Positions 57,522-64,000 of a stretch of 64,000 bases of DNA are shown here, in pieces (position 1 is the first letter of the stretch; each line of letters begins with the position of its first letter). The stretch is from Anisus vortex (lineage: Eukaryota; Mollusca; Gastropoda; Planorbidae), in contig OX421497.1 of the NCBI GenBank assembly GCA_949126835.1, positions 25,452,112 through 25,516,111 on the forward strand, read 5' to 3'. Under the pieces are notes generated by a model. That model did no database searches, was not told where the DNA came from, and saw only the letters and a list, made by a program, of their open reading frames with translations. The position numbers and the translations under genes were made by a program.

Positions 57522-57619
57522 ATTGTGTTATTAGTTTAACTTACTTTGAAATATGCATACATTTTTCTGAACATTTTTCAAACACTAGTCTAGACTAGAG
57601 GTCTTCTATTCTTGGATGA

Positions 57620-57765
57620 CTTTGGCCAGCATAATGCCCAGCCGCATTTACTTTACCTCAACTAATGTCAGGTACCATCAAGTCCCGGGAAAAAAAGCCT
57701 AGCCCTCAATAGGATTCGAACCCAGAACCCTCGCGCTGCCACTCAGTCAACGTACCACCCTAATT
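57620..57765 (-). repeat. SINE family B fragment
   Basis: Complement of the family, from head (B box GGTTCGAATCC at about 57712-57722) to GGCTGGGCATTATGCTGGCC. Confidence 0.65.
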
Positions 57766-58001
57766 ATTATAATGAGAGTCAACTAGTGTATAATTGTTGA
57801 TTTTTTTTTTTTTGTATTTAAATTATTTTTTTGTATATACAAGAACGTAATGTAAAAAAAAAATACAAGGTGTAGAAAAAGGTCAATCGTCAAGAAAAAG
57901 AAATTAGACAAGAGAACAGGGGGGAAAAGGGGGAATTGAAAGAAAAAAAGACTGTGTGTGTGGCTGTGAAAAGGTGGAGAGGATGGAAAACGCAAGATAG
58001 T

Positions 58002-58065
<64 letters not shown>

Positions 58066-58734
58066 GAAATGTAAGAGAAACCTTTGGGAAGAACTTCAGG
58101 ATAAGAGGGATAACGTGTGTGTGTGGGGGGGGGGGGGAGTGGATAGGATAGAGAGAAGATATAGAGTGAGGGACATAAAAGTGTGTGTGTGAGAGAGGGA
58201 AGAAATAGTTCAGAGGAAAGGGGAAATAGCGATAGAGATAAGAGAGAGAAAGAAGAAACAAAAAGAGAGACTGATGAGAGAAGAGGGCGAGAGCAGAGTG
58301 AAGAGAGACAGAGAGAGAGGGAGAGAGAGAGTTTGGGGTGATGCTGATGTAATAGTTTTCCCGCCAAAACTTGTTTACATCTATATCTGGCTCTAGCAAA
58401 TCCTTAGGGGAATCCCCTGTTTTTCGTTATTTCAATCGCTTTAGTTGCCGTCTTAGCTTATTAGATATAAGCTCAATTACATAATTATATAGTTTAGATC
58501 TAATCACTCAAACATTCACCACGAAAAACTCTACTGTAATTAAACAATACAATTGCAGGTAAGTTCCTTTTCTTTTGTTCAAATAATTGACTTTTTGTGT
58601 TTTAAAATTTGATGTAAACAAATTCTAATATTTATATACTAGAGATGTAGAGAATTTTTTTTTTCAAAAATATAAATTGGTATTGTTCACATCACCATCC
58701 CATTTTCAAATAGAGGTGATTTTCACTTATACGT
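57766..58734. repeat. No gene seen; (GA)n and (GT)n microsatellites
   Basis: (GA)n at 58009-58062, GTGTGTGGGGGG at 58110-58136, and GA-rich sequence to 58330. Long Ser/Leu-rich minus-strand ORFs here are products of the simple sequence. Confidence 0.8.
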
Positions 58735-58879
58735 TTTACGGATGTTCCTTCTATATAGAAGATTATTACGTCTACAAAGCCCAAAACTCCTGTAGGGTGA
58801 CAGGGATCCATCGGCAGCACGGGTAGAACCCGCGACGTGAGAGTTGACAGTCCGATGAACTATCCGCAGGACCAGCCGG
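58735..58879 (-). repeat. SINE family A
   Basis: Minus copy with head TCCGGCTGGTCCTGCGGATAG, GGGTTCTACCC B box and the hairpin tail. Confidence 0.75.
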
Positions 58880-59352
58880 ACCCTCTTTATAAAAGTAAGT
58901 TCCCTTAAAAAAATTTCCCTTCCACCAAAATAAAAATAACTTTGTACAATAGGCTATTTCTGTGAAATAAATTTATCTATTTGTTTAATATAATACATCT
59001 CTACTTTTATCTATGTTGTCATTTTTCTATCGATATTTCTATTCACACATATATCCTTCTATCTAATCTATTCATCCCTAATCCACACAGTTCATTTATC
59101 TCTAATAGATCAGGTGATTTGTCAATAGCATTTCTGACTCCTAACGACGTACTGGTAAGCCTACCACATCAAATTCTTAAAATCCATTCAATCCACGGGA
59201 TGTTTTGGTTACACGCTGTCACCCGTTTGGGCTGGAAACCTATTTTACACGTCTGGACTAGTTATCTAAATATGTGATCAACTTATGTCTGTAAACTGTC
59301 TTAAAAATTTATACCTACCTAACTATCTACCAACCTATCTAACTGCCTACCT
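58880..59352. other. No gene seen
   Basis: Unique-looking AT-rich sequence that grades into the ATCT array. A 98-codon ORF at 58981-59277 has no recognisable domain and no good splice borders. Confidence 0.35.
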
Positions 59353-59410
<58 letters not shown>

Positions 59411-59416
59411 CATCTT

Positions 59417-59498
<82 letters not shown>

Positions 59499-59499
59499 C

Positions 59500-59558
<59 letters not shown>

Positions 59559-59575
59559 CATCTATCTATCTATCC

Positions 59576-59611
<36 letters not shown>

Positions 59612-59748
59612 GTCTATCTGTCTATCTGTCTATCTATCTATCTATCTATCTATCCATCTATCTATCTATCTATCTATCTATCTGTCTATCTATCTATCTA
59701 TCTATCTATCTATCCATCTATCTATCTATCTATCTGTCTATCTATCTG

Positions 59749-59800
<52 letters not shown>

Positions 59801-59842
59801 CCTATCTATCTGTCTATCTATTTATCTATCTATCTATCTATT
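59353..59842. repeat. (ATCT)n microsatellite, about 490 bp
   Basis: Tetranucleotide array with occasional CATC and TGTC variants. The Leu-Ser-Ile-Tyr ORF across it is an artefact. Confidence 0.95.
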
Positions 59843-59952
59843 ACGTATTTATTTAATTTAATTCACTGGTTGACTTAGCTCGTACATTAACAACGCAATA
59901 TAGAAAAGAGTAGTATCTTTTAGAACCGAAAATCTAAACTAATTCGTTTAGA

Positions 59953-60065
59953 CCGGCTGGTCCTGCGGTTAGTTCACCGGACTGTCAATCGACACGGATT
60001 CAATTCTTTCCGCCGACCGATCCCTGACGCCCTGCAGGAGTTTTTGGGCCTGGTGGACATTATTT
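59953..60065 (+). repeat. SINE family A, tail-less copy
   Basis: CCGGCTGGTCCTGCGGTTAG head, body to TTGGGCCTGGTGGACATTA, without the hairpin tail, like the copy at 49311-49425. Confidence 0.75.
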
Positions 60066-60237
60066 AAAATTCTCAACAAAAACAAAAACTGAACAAAAAA
60101 TATACGAAGGAAGTCAAGTGTTAATATACCATAACAAAAACAGTTTAATAACGTACAAAAAAAATTACATAGTAAAAGAAACAAAAAAGAAACTTCTTTA
60201 CAATTCTGCATAACAAATAGTTTTAATTTTAGCATAG

Positions 60238-60462
60238 TAAAGTACCCGTCAGACCAAATAATATTATAGGGCATACTAGGTGATTGTGTCGCCAGCACTA
60301 TGCACAGCCGCCGTTGCTTACCCCCAACTAATGTCAGGTACCCACCAGAGTCTGGGTTGACTCAGGGACACCCTCGGGAAAAATTCTAGCCGTCACCAGG
60401 ATTCAAACCCAGGACTTTCGGTACGCCAGCCGAACGCGCTTCCACTCGGCCACCATGCCCCA
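60238..60462 (-). repeat. SINE family B, full copy with best A and B boxes
   Basis: Complement begins GGCATGGTGGCCGAGTGGAA (A box TGGCCGAGTGG matches the tRNA consensus), B box GGTTTGAATCC, body and end GTCTGACGGGTACTTTAC. The head resembles a type II (Leu/Ser-like) tRNA. Confidence 0.8.
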
Positions 60463-60504
60463 AGTGTAGTACAGAAATACAAAAAACAATTTCAAGGTAT
60501 TAAA

Positions 60505-61050
60505 ATTGTTAAGGTAATACAATCACAATTAAAGTAATACAATCACAATTAAAGTAATACAATCACAATTAAAGTAATACAATCACAATTGAATTAATAC
60601 AATCACAATTAAAGTAATACAATCACAATTAAAGTAATACAATCACAATTAAAGTAATACAATCACAATTAAAGTAATACAATCACAATTGAAGTAATAC
60701 AGTCACAATTAAAGTAATACAATCACAATTAAAGTAATACGATCACAATTAAAGTAATACAATCACAATTAAAGTAATACAATCACAATTAAAATAATAC
60801 AATCGCAATTAAAGTAATACAATCACAATTAAAGTAATACAATCACAATTAAAGTAATACAATCACCATTAAAGTAATACAATCACCATTAAAGTAATAC
60901 AATCACCATTAAAGTAATACAATCACAATTAAAGTAATACAATCACAATTAAAGTAATACAATCACAATTAAAGTAATACAATCACATTTAAATTAATAA
61001 AATCACAATTAAAGTAATACAATCACAATTAAAGTAATACAATCACAATT
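60505..61050. repeat. 20-bp minisatellite, about 27 units
   Basis: Unit AAAGTAATACAATCACAATT with single-base variants, some (ATCACC) in adjacent runs, indicating unequal exchange. Confidence 0.95.
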
Positions 61051-61471
61051 GAAGATCGTGAAAAAAAAATATACCACAATGATAGAAACTATACAACTCA
61101 GAGGCTAGTAAAAAAACAACAACTCGTAAACAGTCAATCTTTCTTTAGCTTTCCAAACTTCACCTCATGGCTTACTTTATCCAAGATCATAAGGACAACA
61201 AGCTATTATAATCCACACACTGATACACATACACACACATACTCAAGACACACACATCAAAATCTCAAGCCCTCATAGTTATAAAGAGGTAGGCCTATTC
61301 ACATGTATTAACAAGCTTATATTAAAATAATTTCTAAGAGAATATTATAATTAATAGGCCTAATTATAACTTTATTATAAAAATTTATTAAATTTTTAAA
61401 AATTTGATTTTGTAAATCAATGACTAAATTACTCTTTAGAAAAATGTAAATTAAAAAAACATAGAACATTA
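61051..61471. other. No gene seen
   Basis: AT-rich, a short CA-rich run at about 61200-61260. Confidence 0.4.
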
Positions 61472-61815
61472 AGTCGCGGAACGATTAGTCATCGATACAA
61501 ATATGTCCTTGACATTCATCAAGTAGCAGTGAGCGCCATAAGAGAAGGTGATATTCGGTTGTTATTCAGTGTTGAGTACATTACGGAATTGATAGTGTTC
61601 ATTGCCCATTGTTCTTGAAGAGTAGGCCTATTGATGAAAGAAAACATTGACGTATTTTAATAAGAATATTTAACAACAACAAAAAACAAAAAAACACAAC
61701 AACAAACGCACAAAAAACAACAACATAACAGTTCTAACTTATCAAGTAAACGAGACTATTCATGTGTTTAAAGTACCGCTGAACGGCCTAGTTATTGACG
61801 TTATCATGACGCAGC
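61472..61815 (+). repeat. Unclassified dispersed repeat C, copy 2
   Basis: Same order of conserved blocks as 42228-42546; more AAC-rich insertion in the middle (61670-61730). Confidence 0.6.
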
Positions 61816-64000
61816 AAAAATAACAAAGAAAAAAAATCCCCCTACAATCAGCAAACTACAAGTGAATATCGAAGGTTACATCGAAGAATATAGGTCACGT
61901 AACACCATGTTGAATTTAGACTATTATATCAGGGATAGGCACGTCGAGGTCAATGAGAGACGCAACCCGGGTTTTTCATAGGCGTTTTATGCCTTCAACT
62001 ACATCCCCCACCCCATATAGACCTTTTCATTTTATTAATTATTCCAAAAAAGAGGTCAATGTCTACGCATGCGCAGTCGCTAGGGGGCAGAAGTTGTCAA
62101 TAAAACCTTCTTCGCCTTTGTTATTTTACTGGGGGCCTAGTGGTTTTTAGGCGTAATTATATTAGCTTTTCATTTTACAAAAAAACTAATTCATAAAAAC
62201 TTTATATCCAGAAGCTAGGGAGCGAACTGTACTTTTCTTTTACCTTTTGAACCAGTTTTTAACCCAAAAAACATTTATTATACATTCTAGGCCTAATGCG
62301 TCTATGGTTACCATGTCACCATGTTAATACAGATTGGCGTCGAGCGATCAGTAAATCGTCTTTAAGCATACAAATAAAAATTTAACATAGTTATATATTT
62401 ATAAAGCTTTGTTTGTGTTGAAGTATCAACGCATAGGCTATATTGTATTAAGTTATTATTTGTAGCAATAGAAATCGTAACTTTTAATTATTTTTATTTT
62501 TTTTATCGTTCGATTTCGATGTCACAAAAGAACCTTGAAAAGCCAAAGTAAGCTCATCACAGTTTGATTCTGAAAAGGCCTAGGTCTATGTCCCATAGGC
62601 CTATGCTATTGTTTGACTTGTTCTGGGGTTTTATCGTTAAAATATTGTATGTAGAAGTAGTTAAGCGGGATTATAACATATTAGTAGGCCTAGACCTAGC
62701 TATAGGCCTATAGCCGCCTATAGGCTATAGTAGGACTATAGGGGCTATAGGCTATATAGGCTATTATAGGCTCTAATAGGCTAAGCTAAAGTAGCCTAAA
62801 GGCCTATATAAATTATAAATATAGGCTTATGGCTTATAGGCTTATAGGATAGGCCTATAATAGCTATTATTTAATATAATATAGCATATCGAATCGGCCT
62901 ATCACATATAGTTTACTATAATAGTATAATAGGCCTAATTATTAGCCTGCCAATAGGCCTATTACTATTAGCCTATTAGTACATTAGCCTATTATAGTAA
63001 CCTAAAGGTTATAAGCTCAAAAAGTTTAAACTATTAAACAATTGAAAATATTTACTATTTACTATAGAAAAGTGTTGATTAACCGATTGCGATTGCATGA
63101 AATAATTAAGCGAATATGAAGGTAGGCTATGCTATATATTTGATATTTGCAAACTGGTGCGTGTTTTCTTCATGAACTTTTAGTTATAGGCCTGTTATTG
63201 AATAATATTTCATGCATAGGACTAATGAAATGACAATAAGTCACAATATTAATAGGCCTATAGGCTATATCAATATCTATATCTAGGCTATAATATATCA
63301 TATTCAATATGGAAAACATAGGCCTACGCCGACATACGGTCATAGGCCCGACTATACGACATAGGCCTATATATATATATATATATTAGCCTCTTCCTAC
63401 GAACAACATATATTTTTTTAAAGTTTAACATAATATTTGCTATGGCTATGGCTATGGTTTTTATATTCGTGAAGATGCATCGGCTCTTATGCGTCTGTCT
63501 CTATCAAACATTCAACATGAAATATATCTAGAATTATATTTGCCTTTTTATTAATCAAAACGAGCGATCTAGGTCTAGGGCTAAGTTAAGCAATAGCTTG
63601 AATAGCCTACAGTAATAAAAGCATTATAGGCCTAATTATTATTTTTTCGATACAAAACTATTCTAAACGTAATTTTTTTTTTACATTGTCATTGAAGAAA
63701 CTCAACAAAAAGTAATGACACAGTGAACAGTGATCACGATAGAATCGACCATAATATTAAGGTCCAAAGCATAGAGTCCAGGTCTAAAAAATTTTTTCTT
63801 TAAAAAATAAAGAAGCTCTAAACGTTATTTTTTTAACAATTCCCTTCCTAGGTTCTTAGTTTAAGATCTCCATGTGTTTTTATGGTTTAAAGTTCAAAAA
63901 CAACTATAATAACATTAAAAACCCCCCAACACCTTTAGTAAAATACTATATGGAAAGAAGGAACAAAAATCTTTGTGCCCCCAAAAGAAATATATGTCAG
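61816..64000. other. No gene seen; TAGGCCTA-rich low-complexity sequence
   Basis: 62575-63380 is dominated by TAGGCCTATA and TATAGGCTATA words. A GC-richer patch at about 62060-62090 includes CGCATGCGCAGTC, similar to an NRF1 site, but no gene start follows convincingly. The remainder is AT-rich. Confidence 0.5.

Noticed and set aside
57783..58399. Ser/Leu-rich minus-strand ORFs that look signal-peptide or membrane-like
   Set aside because: Caused by (GA)n and GA-rich simple sequence read on the minus strand.
59285..59878. 197-codon Leu-Ser-Ile-Tyr repeat ORF
   Set aside because: Direct translation of an ATCT microsatellite.
60238..60462. tRNA gene
   Set aside because: A and B boxes are good but the sequence does not fold to a complete tRNA and recurs as a SINE family with a long common body.
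60505..61050. CRISPR-like or regulatory iterons
   Set aside because: Plain 20-bp minisatellite with no spacers and no associated gene.
61953..62150. 65-codon ORF
   Set aside because: No domain, no splice borders and no conservation signal; likely chance.

Overview
The window looks like AT-rich metazoan nuclear DNA. I read it as a mollusc, probably a gastropod. This rests on overall character (AT-rich, spliced genes with GT..AG introns, tRNA-headed SINEs, piggyBac, hAT and Helitron debris, a Gmr1-type gypsy element) and not on a marker gene, so it is only moderately secure. There is no prokaryotic gene organisation, CRISPR array, rRNA or functional tRNA gene.

Host genes. About 8.1-18.0 kb on the minus strand holds one convincingly complete gene. 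Twelve coding exons join in frame to a 440-residue, about seven-pass membrane protein with a glycosylatable N-terminus and a Ser/Pro/Tyr-rich tail. A 5' non-coding exon precedes it, with an upstream ORF that spans a splice junction. A 53-bp tandem array (about 21 units) begins at the stop codon in its 3' UTR, and its unit resembles the last codons of the gene. The A-rich 1.75-8.1 kb stretch may be a long 3' UTR; the T-rich first 1.7 kb may be the 3' end of a converging gene. A C2H2 zinc-finger ORF lies at 22.8-23.7 kb (minus, start unresolved). A well-bordered 60-codon exon lies at 33.4-33.6 kb (minus, gene unknown).

Mobile DNA. At 24.66-32.69 kb a young Ty3/gypsy element (identical 1024-bp LTRs, 5-bp target duplication) sits in the 3' end of a decayed LINE. 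Its polyprotein order is Gag-PR-IN-RT-RNase H, integrase before reverse transcriptase, as in Gmr1 elements. Its Gag starts with a SAP-like motif broken by one stop. From 33 to 45 kb there are LINE 3' ends, a small inverted-repeat element carrying an exon-like ORF, a 1.1-kb GA-rich array, hAT relics, a 30-bp minisatellite, and a decayed Helitron interrupted by a 171-bp hAT MITE with an exact 8-bp target duplication. From 46.7 to 57.5 kb a pair of ~370-bp inverted arms encloses a nest: a hAT transposase relic, SINEs, and a non-autonomous hAT element (8-bp duplication) that contains a 4.06-kb piggyBac element (16-bp inverted repeats, TTAA). The piggyBac transposase keeps all four catalytic Asp but has a one-base frameshift. 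The last 6.5 kb is satellites, SINEs and low-complexity DNA rich in the palindrome TAGGCCTA.

Two tRNA-derived SINE families and a third repeat recur throughout. One SINE family and the third repeat share a 3' tail predicted to fold into a hairpin, suggesting a common LINE partner.
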